Assembly (NCBI GenBank): GCA_034509925.1
Contig: CM067526.1
Coordinates: 7,678,744-7,742,743 of the forward strand
Direction of reading: 5' to 3'
From: Hirudinaria manillensis
Taxonomy: Eukaryota > Annelida > Clitellata > Hirudinida > Hirudinidae
Length of the DNA: 64,000 nt
Shown here: piece after piece, positions 36,315 through 48,500 of the stretch
Layout: every line of letters starts with the position of its first letter
Position numbering within the stretch: position 1 is the stretch's first letter
Translations under genes and position numbers: made by a program
Notes under the pieces: model-generated
Told to the model about the DNA's origin: nothing
Seen by the model: the letters and a program-made list of their open reading frames with translations, nothing else
Databases searched by the model: none

Positions 36315-39300
36315 TTATTGAAATGCACCTAATCTGAAGCCTCTGGGCAAAAAATGATTGTCGTGGCTTTCATTGTTCGCTCCTTTCAGACTCGAACGCC
36401 TGAATTTGGAATTGTTTTTGTTTTGTTTTCGAGGTGTTTTTGAGTTGCTCGAGTTTTGCGAGGCGTTGCCAGCTTTTCGTCTTTTCGAAGACGAATTCGT
36501 TTCTCGGAAGAATTCTTGTTGCTGCGATTTTGGAACGGACCACCACTGCTTGGAAGCTTTTGGATTGCTGTCTTTTGCTTCTGAAATGATGGACATCCAT
36601 GTTTGGAGATAGAAATTATAGACTGAGATATAATATTTGATTTATTTTATAATGCTAAAATATTTTAGTGGTCTCACAACATGCATTTGAATTTTAGGTC
36701 TTATTGTAATCACACATTTGTCATCACCACCTTGTATTTGCATCTTCAAAACCATCTTCTTCTCTTTCTTTGCTTGTTTTCTTCTGGCCTTCTTCATCTG
36801 TTTATTTCCATAGTAAGAATTTTGGAGTTCAGAATTGTCTGCCATGTTGAACGAATCAATCATTCTTTCTGGAGATGCATCCAAGTCGATGCTTTAAAAT
36901 AAGAAACTTTATGTTAACTTAAGGTAGATTTTTAAGTTGTCCATTGGTAACTTTGTTTTCTGGATTTTGTTGGACAGAATTTGTTGACTGATAATGTCAA
37001 TCTCTCAATAAAATCGAACAAAAAATGCAAACCTCCTGGAAGGACTGATTGGGGAGAGAAAGCTAAAGACTTTGCTCTTTTGTCTCGAATCTGAAGGAGT
37101 GCAGTCGAAGTTCCTCGGGAACGAACCCGGTTCGATCAACCTCGTCCTCTTGCCGACTGAGTTGTGATTCAAAGGCGTTGAAGAACACACTTGGTTGTAG
37201 CCAGAGAAAGGGAGATCCATTAAAGGCAAGATGTTGGCAGTTGGATTCCTTCTCGTTGAATCTTCATTTTTGTCGAACGAAGACAAATCTGCACGGTCGC
37301 GTTTCCTCCGTTCAAAGGTTCCGCTAATTCTTTTGGGTTTTGTGCTCCTCTCAGAATGGTTCACCACTTCGGTTATTATGCAGTCGTCATCATCATCATC
37401 ACTCGAGTTCAAATCAATGCTGTTCTTAAAGTGTGGTCGCATTTCTTTGGCATTTCGTATCTTTTTTCTGTCGGGCTTCTTCTCCGAGTCTCTCTTGGAT
37501 TTGTCCGCACGTGATTTGTGTTTTTCTGAAAAATGAAAATTATTTCATTTCATGATTAAAAGATCTTTTTAAAAGCATTAATTAATTAATAAAAATCAAT
37601 GTCTGAAACTTTCAGCATGCCTTTACCTTTATCAACTTGATCATTATTGGCATCATATTTGAATATATACGGAGTTAAAACTGTTTGGAACTTATCCATT
37701 CTTGATAATTGGCACGCCTGCACATACAATGCACAAAAAATGTGTTATTAATGAATTTATTTATTTATGACTCATCAATTTTTTTTACTTACATGTCCAA
37801 AATGTCCCAATTCACCACAATTGTAGCAGCTCCTGACTTTATCCCTCTTCATCGATCCACTTGCCTTCAAAATCTTTCCTTCAGAAGTGGTCAAATGATA
37901 TTGTCTCCAGGTGTCCGGACATCTCTGAAACAAATGATGTTTACTTTAATGAGCATATTTTAAAATAAATTTGAGACCATGGTATTCATATCCCAGACAA
38001 AACAAAAACCTCTTCAAAGTGTCCTCTGCAGGAACACCTCTTGCAGCGGTCATAGTAGGAAGCCGCTCTCTCCTCGCACTCTCTCACCGAGTGACCCGGT
38101 TGGCTGCACTTGAAACACAATTGAAATGGACAATTCCTGTGCAGATGTCCAGCTTCACCACAGAGTATGCACTTGAATAATTTCTGAAAAATAATAAAGC
38201 TTGTTTTTTATAAGCCATTTCATTATTATATATCATTAAATACTCTTGAATTCAAAGGAAATTAATCAAACTATTCAAAAAGAGATTGCATTCACACAAA
38301 TGCTACTGAAATGATCGATCATAATAATAATAATCAATCATATTCAATCAATGCTTGCAAACCTTGGCCACAAGAAACACGCCAGCTTCATAATGTATTT
38401 AATACATTATTTATTTAAACAAATCATTAAAATCAATTGGAGGTCTTTTAATTCCAAAAAAAGTTACTCACCTTTGGTCTGGGACAAAGATAAGTGTGAT
38501 GACCTCTCTCGTTGCAGTTTGCACATCGGATCTTTTTCATCAAGTTGTGGAATCTTGGTGCAGAGTTACTCGACTGCCCGACAATGTCAGACGTGCTTAT
38601 GTTCCAAGAATCATCGTCTGCGAATCATATTTGCAAGTTGTTATTTCATAATAAAAATCTATTTAACAAATGCTAAAACCATTTTGTTTTATAAATAGTG
38701 CATTGTCTTACAAGCTTCTTTTGGGTTAGGATCAGATAATGTAAAGACCTAAATCAATAATATTATTAAACTCAGGATGGAAGTTGTTGAGCACGTTTTT
38801 AATGTCAACATTCAAAATACATGTTCGAAACTTAGCTTGCTTGTTGCAAGTATCTTTTTTTTTTTAGAAGAGTGCTATGTAAATGACTAGTGATGGGTTG
38901 ACCCAAAAGGAGCACCATATAGAATCAATAATTTAATGTTAATCCTCAATTTATTATTACAGAATTTACCATACAAGGCCTTTTATGAATCCAGAAATTT
39001 AAAATGACAAAGTATAACCATGGACAACTCAAAACTACTCAAACATTTTTGTTAATACTTTGAGTTATAAATGATTTATGCCTTATAACTTTTCATAAAT
39101 ATTTGCAATGAGAGCCATATTAAAAAGGCAATTACTAATAATTACCTGGTAGACTGTCAAGAATCTTTGACAATGCGATGTCATCTTTTGATCTTCCGTG
39201 ACTTGAAATATTGACATTGATGTCCTCATTTTCAGATTCCTCGCTACTTCCCTGTTCTCCACTTTGTGAGTCATCAAAACTCTCAGAGACAACAATATAT

Positions 39301-39821
39301 TCACTGGATGCATCAGATGCTGCATCATCATCAATGTTATTTCCCTCAATGAATGTCTTAAGGTCATTCATTGTTAAGCCAGCATCCTCTACAATATCTT
39401 TCAAAGACTGATTCTTGTTAGTCTTTGTTTTTTTTCTTTCTGTACTTGGAATCACATCATCTGAAATCTGATTGATGCAAAACGACTCACTTTTCACGTC
39501 CTTGTTCGACTGTTCGCTGTGTTTATATCTCTTATTTGTTTGCGGGGTTTTCTCACTTTTATTATCTCGCTTTCTCTTTTTATCCACTGCTTCTGTGATG
39601 CTGGACTTGGATAATTCAGTAAGGACTGAAGATTCTTTATTGAAAGAATTTAAGAAATTGTTTTGTAAATTAGCCACCCTATCAAATTCTGCATCATATG
39701 CCTCTTGGTATAATTCCTCTTGAATGCGTTGATATTCGGCGTGATCATCATGTGGCAATGCTGCAACCAACGAATCGGGATCGTTGTAATAGTCTTCACA
39801 ATCATCATTAAAATCATCCAT
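36315..39821 (-). CDS. ZCCHC7: ZCCHC7-type zinc-knuckle protein (TRAMP complex, AIR1/2 homologue)
   Basis: Eight coding exons on the minus strand: 39821-39146, 38617-38472, 38183-38010, 37924-37793, 37717-37627, 37525-37033, 36891-36731 and 36580-36315, giving 712 residues. The N-terminal 225 residues are acidic (MDDFNDDCEDYYNDP). Five CCHC knuckles follow (about residues 255-375): CANCNERGHHTYLC, CILCGEAGHLHRNC, CFKCSQPGHSVREC, CKRCSCRGHFEERC and CYNCGELGHFGHAC. The conserved WRQYHLTT segment lies between the fourth and fifth. The C-terminal part is basic and low complexity. ZCCHC7 bridges the poly(A) polymerase PAPD5 and the helicase MTREX in the nuclear/nucleolar TRAMP complex, which tags aberrant RNA for exosome decay. 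Knuckles 4 and 5 are each split by an intron. A 37-nt exon-like segment in intron 1 (38748-38712) would shift frame if included. Confidence 0.93.
38712..38748 (-). other. Possible frame-shifting cassette (poison) exon in ZCCHC7 intron 1
   Basis: The 37 nt are bordered on the minus strand by a good acceptor (TTGATTTAG) and a consensus-like donor (GTAAGAC). Exon 1 spliced straight to exon 2 stays in frame. Including this segment puts a TGA after four complete codons, and 37 is not a multiple of three, so inclusion would truncate the protein. It may be a regulated unproductive exon or merely a decoy. Confidence 0.35.
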
Positions 39822-42450
39822 AATTAAATGATTCCCAAAATTAATATCTCCAAAATTTAATGTTATTAAACAAACAACTGATTATAGCAGGTAGAATCTT
39901 GAAACAAAAATAAGTATGCGCCCCGTTAAAAACACGTTCCGGGCGATAATAAGTCACACAAAGACAAATAAAGATAGGTTAAAATGTACTATATTATTTA
40001 TTTTTAAAATCATGATATTAAAATCAATTTAAAAATACAAAAATGAGTTTTTTTTATATAAAATTTGTAATCGTCATGGTCGGCATCATATTTTCAACAG
40101 TATATTGCTCGAACTAAAACAAAATTCTTCTGAACAGTAAATTGGATTTCAATAATTCTAACTTCATATATTAAATCTTAAGAAATAATTAAATTTTAGA
40201 AATAAAATAAATTTATTCCAACCTATGGAAGTAACAAACTAGATATTATGTGAAATGATTTCTGAAACAAGTTACAGAAACTTCTGAAAAGGCTTATTCA
40301 GAAGAGAGGGAAGATGACATTATCAGGTTAGAAATGCTATCGAAGAAACTGGTCATTGGCGGATCTTTGCCGGGGGGTTACACATTGGAGCTCACAGTAA
40401 CAAGAAACTCTAGGTAAACGTTACAATTATTCGGGTAATAAATCAAAATCTCGCAGAACCCACATTCTTTCAGCGAGCTCCTAGGCACTTTAATCTACTT
40501 GCTTTCCAATTAAAAACAGTTTTGGGTCACTTATTTTACATCCATATAACTAATACCACATGTATCTATCACAACAGTCTAACGAAATTTGAGTATATTC
40601 CCAAAAATCTTATCTGCAAGAACGTAATCCACACACCATATTTACATTTGGCGTCTCAGGCCCTTTACAGCCATTGCACCACTGAACTTTATAAATACAA
40701 CGAAACAACTGTGATTATTTTTGTATTTATCTTTATTAGATTCCTGTTTATAGAAAGAAACATTAGTGTTTGTCTGAACTTTTGGTGAAAGCATCTAACG
40801 AAAATGTGACATTACCATGTCTAGGCTAACCTCCGATTATCGTTAAAAAAATACTTTGACAATAATTCTACAGAGAATTAAAGTAGATGTAGAAATTACC
40901 TTATGAGCATAGAACAAATGGTGATAATTGTTACAAAAATACAAGAAGACTATGAAAGATGATGATGTTAAAGATACTCTTTATGGTAAAATTTGCAAGA
41001 CAACAGCAGAAGACAATCAGGAGTCTGAATGTTGCTTAGAAATCTTAACATCAACAGATCATTGTCTGGCTTAACCTATGAGAGATTAAAAAATACAGAA
41101 AACTGTAGTCACAGCAATAATACAAATAATAACCATGCCATAACAAAAATACCAACAACAATTGCAATGACAAGACAACAACAACAATAATTATAATAAT
41201 AATAAAATAATAATAAATATTCAAGCCAATGTAAGAGATGCTCAGGATTGTGTGCTGATTAGTTAAAAGTTAAAAAAAAAGGCAAAGTAAAGTATTTTAA
41301 AGAAAATTGCCAAAAGTTGCCAAAAGACTAGCTCCCACAAACAGCTCTTCATGGAAACAATATGATAAAATACCATGACAGAATTGCAACGGAAAATTAG
41401 AAAGAATTGCTGAAGTTTGAATCAAAGAGATTTAATTAAAAACAAACACACAAACAAACAAACAAACAAAACTGGGAAATACATAAAACTTGCGTATAAC
41501 CAGAAGTTATATTTAACCAATCAATGGTTACGCATAAACTAAGAACCACTACGTATAACCATCAAGTATGAAAACATCAACAAACAAATTCTCGAACAAA
41601 CTGCCAACTCAACTCATTCGTACAAAATAATTGGCGCCAACGTCGAAAGCAGAAGAGCGACAGAAGGGAAAAATAAGAGATGAAAGGAGACCAAGTAACT
41701 AACCAAGCGCTTGCATAATTTATAGACGTTTGTTACCATTAGCAACGACGACGAATTTTGTACATTCCAAATCGACTCAGTTAAAACGTACATTTATATA
41801 CATATGTTTAAAACGAGACGAAATAAGCATGCTAGTCATCATCGTCGTCGTTGTCGTCGACGTAGCCGACGGCATCAGCGACTTCATCCGCGACATCACC
41901 CACCCAACGCTCGCAAAGCACCCGTCGTAGAAGAAAAGATATGAAGACGTTTTCGGAGGAGTTTGTGATAAATAATGGACCACACGAAATTCCTAATTTA
42001 TTATTAATTAATTAATTTATTAATTATGCAGAAATGCGTGACGACCCGATGAGGCGTGACCGTGGAGATGCGATGATTTTGCATTACATCTGCTCCTTAA
42101 AACAAGTAGGCAGATTGCAAGGCAAAAAAATGGCAGAAGTAAAAAAAAATCATGTCTTAGAAAAGATAACTAGATTCACAAATAGCAACAATAACGACGA
42201 AGACGACGAAGATGATGATGGTGGTGGTAATGATGATGATGGTGGTAATGATGATGATGGTAGTGATGATATCATTTTGTGATGCCAAACAACAATTAGC
42301 CATGATAAGGGCTGCTCTTAAGACAGCAATATATATTTTTAAATCTGTGACGTCACACGCCCATCACCACGTGACCATCCGGAGCACAGCACAGCAGCCT
42401 GAATACAGCAATAAAAGCATTTAATCCATTAAACGTAGTTCAATAGGTTG

Positions 42451-42468
42451 ACCCTAACCCTAACCCTT
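42451..42468. repeat. Short interstitial telomere-like repeat
   Basis: Three tandem copies of the vertebrate/invertebrate telomere hexamer (ACCCTA on this strand, TTAGGG-type on the other). It is too short to be a telomere and may mark a repaired break or be chance. Confidence 0.6.
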
Positions 42469-42754
42469 AGATCTAAAAACAATGGCGACGATGGAGTGAA
42501 GAGAAATAAATAAATAAAAGACAAACATGGACACGTCAAAAGGACACCTACGTCGCACGGGGAAGGTGATAGATGGAGCGTACCGGACGAACGAGGATAG
42601 AAGAAAGCCAACGAACGACTTTCAAAGTCGATCTTCAGAAATACTCGCCAGGTGGCCGATGAATTTCTCGATTGATTGTAACAATTGTTTTATCATTTCA
42701 TTTCAGCCAAACTCCGTTTGTAGTGAATCGTAGGCCAAGCAGCCGTGCCGTACT

Positions 42755-42846
42755 ACCATCATCGTCATCATCATCATCATCATCGTCATCACCACAATCA
42801 CCATCGTCATCACCACCATCACCATCAACATCATCATCATCACCAT
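42755..42846. repeat. (CAT)n/(CAC)n microsatellite adjoining the MAP4K stop codon
   Basis: About thirty CAT/CAC/CGT units lie directly against the TAG at 42849-42847. On the minus strand, mRNA sense, this is a GAT/GGT tract beginning the 3' UTR. A minus-strand frame through it encodes poly-Asp in the wrong frame relative to the real final exon. Confidence 0.85.
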
Positions 42847-45506
42847 CTACCAGTTGTTCAAGCCCGGCTTGTTGAGGGTCATGAAGTAAATCTGGCAGGC
42901 AGATCCTGTACTCCTCATTGAAGAGAAAAACACCTGACAAATCAAAATCATGGATTCACATTAAGCCCTGCCTATCGTGAATAAAAATAGTTGTAGTTGT
43001 TATTTATTATTATTATCGTTATTATTACTATTATTATTTTATTATTATTATTATTGTTATTATTATTATTTTATTATTATTATTATATTCCATGTCAAAT
43101 CAACTGCTCATCTGGCATTACCATCTCTGATTTTGTTGAACGTGTTTGTTAAGCAAGTTGAGAAAATTGTTGAAGTAAAATTTCAGATGTTTTGGTCAAC
43201 AAATGTAATCAGGAGGCCATCAGTTTAAGGCCATCAGTTTAGTTCTAGAGATCCATGAAAGACAATATTGATATAAAAGCAAAGTTAATTGAAGGCTTTA
43301 TTTGGACCTCCTATTTGGACTTCCTTAATTTTAACTCAATATTTGAAAAAATATCAACAAAAACTTTTAAATTTGCATTAAGCTTAGTAACAGGGATAAA
43401 AAATAGTCCTCTAGGGGTATGCTATTGACCTCCTTAGGTGCTCTGAAACCAAACTTAAAATCTTTTGACTGATGAAAGGAGTTGTGATTTGATCAAATTT
43501 CAACATTATCTATTTCTAACATTATCTAATAATTAATATAATAACATAATAATTAACATATTAACATAATAATTAACATAATAACATAATTTTACTTGTA
43601 CACCTTAATTACTTTAGCAATGGTTATTCAAAACTAAAAAAATTCGAACAAAATCTGAGACGGTCCATCCGACCCGCGGAAAGGACCCATCATTAGAGAT
43701 ATTATTTCTTGTGAATTATGACCTTAATTGACTTTAATTGACCTCGTAAATGACTTTAATGGACAACAATTAAGACACCTTGTCGTTCCTTTCGCACAGA
43801 AACTTGAGCTTCTGTGCCTTCCTGTGCATGAAGACGCCATCCAGGTGACCAGTTTCGGAGGCTCGAATCTCGATGGCCTTGTGACCCCAGCCCATGATTT
43901 GACCAGTGGAAATGAAGGCTTCAATTAATTAATTAATTAGTTAATTGATTAAAATCTAAATTAATATCTTTATTGAAATTGCATAATCCAATTAATCATT
44001 GTGTGTTTATAATTTTTATTTTAAAATTATTGAGAAATAAAGTTCCTGGCAAGATGGAATGTGAGATTGATTGTTCCATAAAAATACACGTCACCCTTGA
44101 TGATCACAACGATTTAATAATCATCATCTTTATCTGCCCCAAGCACAAGAGCAAGTGAAAGACTAAGGATTCATTAAGTAATCATTAAGTAATTATTAAA
44201 CCAATCATTAACTAATTATTAAAGCTAATTATTAATTAATTAAACTAATCACTAAATGGAACTGACCGACAGATGTTGGAGATTCACCCCATTGGAGGAC
44301 TACGTTTTTGGTGACTCTGCCGTTCGTGTCTACGTAAACTCCTTCGTCTGGAATGAGGAGATCAATTAATCGTGGATGAGATCAATTAATTGTCGATGTT
44401 TACAGGTTTTAATGATGGATCAATAACGTAAGCTGTCATCTTTTTGTGGTGTCTATGATGTCTCGAGCATCATAATCATCATAGTATCACCATTGCATTG
44501 ACGCAAGTGTGAGTTGCTTACGTAAGAATTATAACACTAATAACTCTTATTTATACTAATAACAACAAATATCTGCCTAATAATTGTTAATGAGTTTAAT
44601 AATCAATTATATGTAAATAATTATAAACAGTTTCGTTACTTAACAGTACTGATGATGATGAAACTAACACAACAGGTAGAAGCTGCACATGAAATTAAAT
44701 GAATTATAAAATACTCTTTTTATTTTTTAAGATCAACAATATCTTTCTGTAATTTAAAATTTAATTCCTTCATATTCTCATTTATTTTGTTATAAAATGT
44801 TTAAACAATCCTCAAGAAGCTGTAGAGCATTTCCACTAAATACGTAATAAAATGTTTCATTTATGCCTATTAGAGAGTACTTTAAATAAATATTCAAAAT
44901 AATAAATAATTAATAACAAAAATTTAATAAATAAATAAATCATTTTCTGGTCACGCCATTTAATAACCATTTTGTACTCACTGTCGTAGCAGAGAAGGAG
45001 TTGCATGCCGTCAGAATTGGGAAGGATGACGATGGCATTTGGTGAGATGGGTCCTTGGGACTGAGGGAAGGTCAATGATGCAAATGAATAATTAATAATA
45101 AAGAACATGAAGAACGACAGAACGAAACGAAAACGACGCCAAAGCATGGATTGAAGAACGAGTGCCTCGTAAACTGTCACCGTAAAATGTCACCGTGGTC
45201 GTTCATGCGTGACTAACAAGCATCGACTGATCACAAGAAATTAAATCCAAAGAAAACATTGCAAAGGCAACCGATTAAAGAATAGAAAACGACGACAACA
45301 ACATTTTTTCTGAATGGAAATCGAAAATGCTACCAAAACAATTAAGTGAATGAATAAATAAATTAATTATATATCAGGTGACCAGTTAATCAATCCTTTG
45401 AAAACGATTATAATAACTAATTGTCAAGGTGCTAACCATCTCATTCAACAAAACATTCACAATTGCATTAGCAGCACCTGCCTATAGCTTCTATAGCATA
45501 TAGGCG

Positions 45507-45548
<42 letters not shown>

Positions 45549-48500
45549 TAATAATAAATAAATAAATTGCTTATTCCAAACCACATCCAATTAACAAGAA
45601 CATCCCTCGTCAAGTCGTTAAAAACTTGTTTGAGAAACCTAAAAAGAGATTCATTTCCAGGAAGGTTGAAGCAGAAAGCGCTAAAAATGTGGTATGAAAT
45701 AAATTTCAGAAATAAAATTATAATATAATTATAATATGAAATCATACAATAATAATATAAAATTATATAATTATAATAAAAATGAAGGCAAAAAGAAAAA
45801 ACTCCGTAAGATTCGAAGAAGAGAATTAAGTGAAGAGTGCGATGATAACGATCCTGCTAAGCATGGAGGGCATTTGAAGTGTTGCAGTCCAACAAAAGGA
45901 ACCCATTTGTTTCCCTCAATGGTGCATCGTAAAGCACACAACTTCATCAACTTCATCAACATCATCGTCACAATCGTCAACGCTGCCATTATCATCGCCG
46001 TCGTCGTCGTCATCGTCACCCTCATCATCATCACCATCATCATCATCATCGTCATCAAAAAAGAAGAGATAAAGCGGATTTTTTCAAATATCTCGTCTTT
46101 GGCAGTAGCCTCTTATTCCTGTCTTTGTCAAATTGTAATCTCACGTCATCATCATCATCATCATCTCATCATTGATCCTTAATGGCTAACCAAAAGGAGC
46201 TTACGATATTACATAAACATTATTGGGGGTAGACCGCCACAACCACCACCACCACCACCACCAGTAGCAACATAAAAACTCCAGGCCAAACATAATTTGT
46301 TAAAATAGCATGCAGAAACAAAGGGTGAGCAACGCGTGCATTGGAATGTGGCACTACATCACTATTACTTATCATATTATATAATATTATATAATATTAT
46401 TATTAATATGTTATTATTATTATTATTATTTATTAATACAGAGTGCACGGATGTTAAAGCGAGGACGACTTAAGGTATTGTAAACTTAATGTAGGTTTCG
46501 TGCCAACACAAGCATCAACCAAGCAACAAAATTACCTGCTCTCGGAACTGCTTGGAGGAAAGCAACAAATGTTAAGTTCATGATGGAGAGATGGATGCAA
46601 TGGGTGTGATGTATGTTATGGATGTGATGTGTGTCATGGATGTGATTTGTGTTATGGATGTGATGTGTGTTATGGATGTGATGTGTGTTATGGATGTGAT
46701 GTGTGTTAACGATGTGATGTGTGTTATGGATGTGATGTGTGTTATGGATGTGATGTGTGTTATGGATGTGATTTGTGTTATGGATGTGATGTGTACTGTG
46801 GATGTGGCGGATAGAGTAGGCATCTCAATGCAACGTTTGGTTATGTCAAATTTTGGCACCACTACGACCAGTTTAAACAAAACAATGCCGAAGACTGGAT
46901 TAATAAATGAACTTAATTGGCTTCTGTGCCAATTTAAACGATGCGATCAATAAATGCCGTCGACGACGCCAAGAGGTGTGCAAGAGTTTGGCAAGAATTC
47001 GATGAGAAAGATTTGAAAGATCAACTCACATGTGACGGAATGTACACGTCAAATACTTGAGACGTGTCCAGGTCGATGCCGTGGAAACCAAAATTCGAAC
47101 CGTAGATGACCTTCAACCTTTGACCCTCCTCGATCGTGAGGTCGACCAGTATGGGTTTATTTACCAGGTTGCTGAAAGACTGCAATGCAAGATGATGATG
47201 ACGATGACGATGATGATGGTGATGATGATGACGACGAAGACGATGATGATTAAATCAAGAATATAGAGTATGATATGATGGCATCTTCAATGAGTTTTGT
47301 CAGCACTGGGATGTCTCTAAAAGGGCTGGAATGGGTTTACGACCTTCAACTTCAGAAAGCCTACCTAACTCACGCCATTTGGATCTTCGTCTATTAGGAG
47401 ACCACGAAATTATCGCACCCAAATATCTCCTCTCGTCACATGACATCACCACCACCACCACCATCATCATCAATATCATCATCGACAGCAGCATCAAGGA
47501 TACGACAAGTATTATCATCGCCATCACCGTCACAAACATCACCACGAATACCAGCGTCAACAACAACGTCATCCTCATCATCGTATGATGACTAATGTCA
47601 GCACCGACGTCACAGTCATCTAAGCTTCTCATTTAGCAGTCGCCACGAAATACGAAATCTTAAGAAGCCATTCTTCAGTGGAAATATTTCAATTATCTCG
47701 CGATCATAGGGGATTTCAAGTAGGAATGGAAATCAAAAATTGCAAGCAACGCTTTTATCCACGCGACCACCACCACCAGCGTCACCAGCGTTACCAGCGT
47801 TCAGTTCAATCCATCCTTCAATTGATAATAAGGCACAATTCTAACCACAAGAAATGACTTTGTGCTAACAATATGGACAACATTATTACATTCATGTTAT
47901 TATTATTATTATTAAAGCCTCATTCGTTCCTACATTCATTCAATCAGTCCATCAGACACCAAAATAAGCAAACGACCTTGAATGCCATGAACTTGTGGTA
48001 AGGTTTGGGTGCCCAGGCATAGATCTCGATGCTGTCCTTCAGAGCTATGACCAGGAACTTTATTCTTTCATATTTAACTGTCAAATATTTCGATTAAATG
48101 CAAAATTTACGTCAAATTAAAAGAAAATCATCTGAAATTATAAACTTAAACAAAATCTTAATAAATCACATAAAAAATTTTAAAAACATGTAAAAACATG
48201 GGAAATTCAATAATTGACCAATTATTAAATTGTTGTGGCACCTTTAAACAATCATCAAAGTCTCATCAAACCAATCGTCATCATCATCATCGTCGTCATC
48301 ATCGCAGTGACGCGAGGACATTATTGGAAACACCAGTGTTTTGTTTGCAATAACGTGACAGGGAAGACAAAATATTTTCCTTGTTACTCCGGTGCCCAGC
48401 GCAGCAAAGTTTAGCCGTGGAGGGAATAGGAACAGCTGGAAGGCTTTTAATGGGGCCAGAGAAGGCCAAAATAAGAACCCGAGTTAGGCCTAAATGACCC

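Larger units (their letters stand above)
39822..42846. other. Intergenic DNA between ZCCHC7 and the MAP4K gene
   Basis: AT-rich, with no recognised exon. It holds (AAAC)n near 41450-41470, GAT-type repeats at 42197-42267, three tandem telomere-type TAACCC/CCCTAA units at about 42451-42468, and a (CAT)n/(CAC)n tract at 42755-42845 that lies in the MAP4K 3' UTR right after its stop codon. Several AATAAA motifs on the minus strand (for example near 42007-42030) could end the MAP4K mRNA. Confidence 0.45.

Noticed and set aside
42698..42940. Minus-strand ORF with a poly-Asp tract as a novel acidic protein
   Set aside because: The correct frame of this exon is the conserved C-terminus of the MAP4K CNH domain ending in a TAG at 42849-42847; the poly-Asp frame is out of phase.
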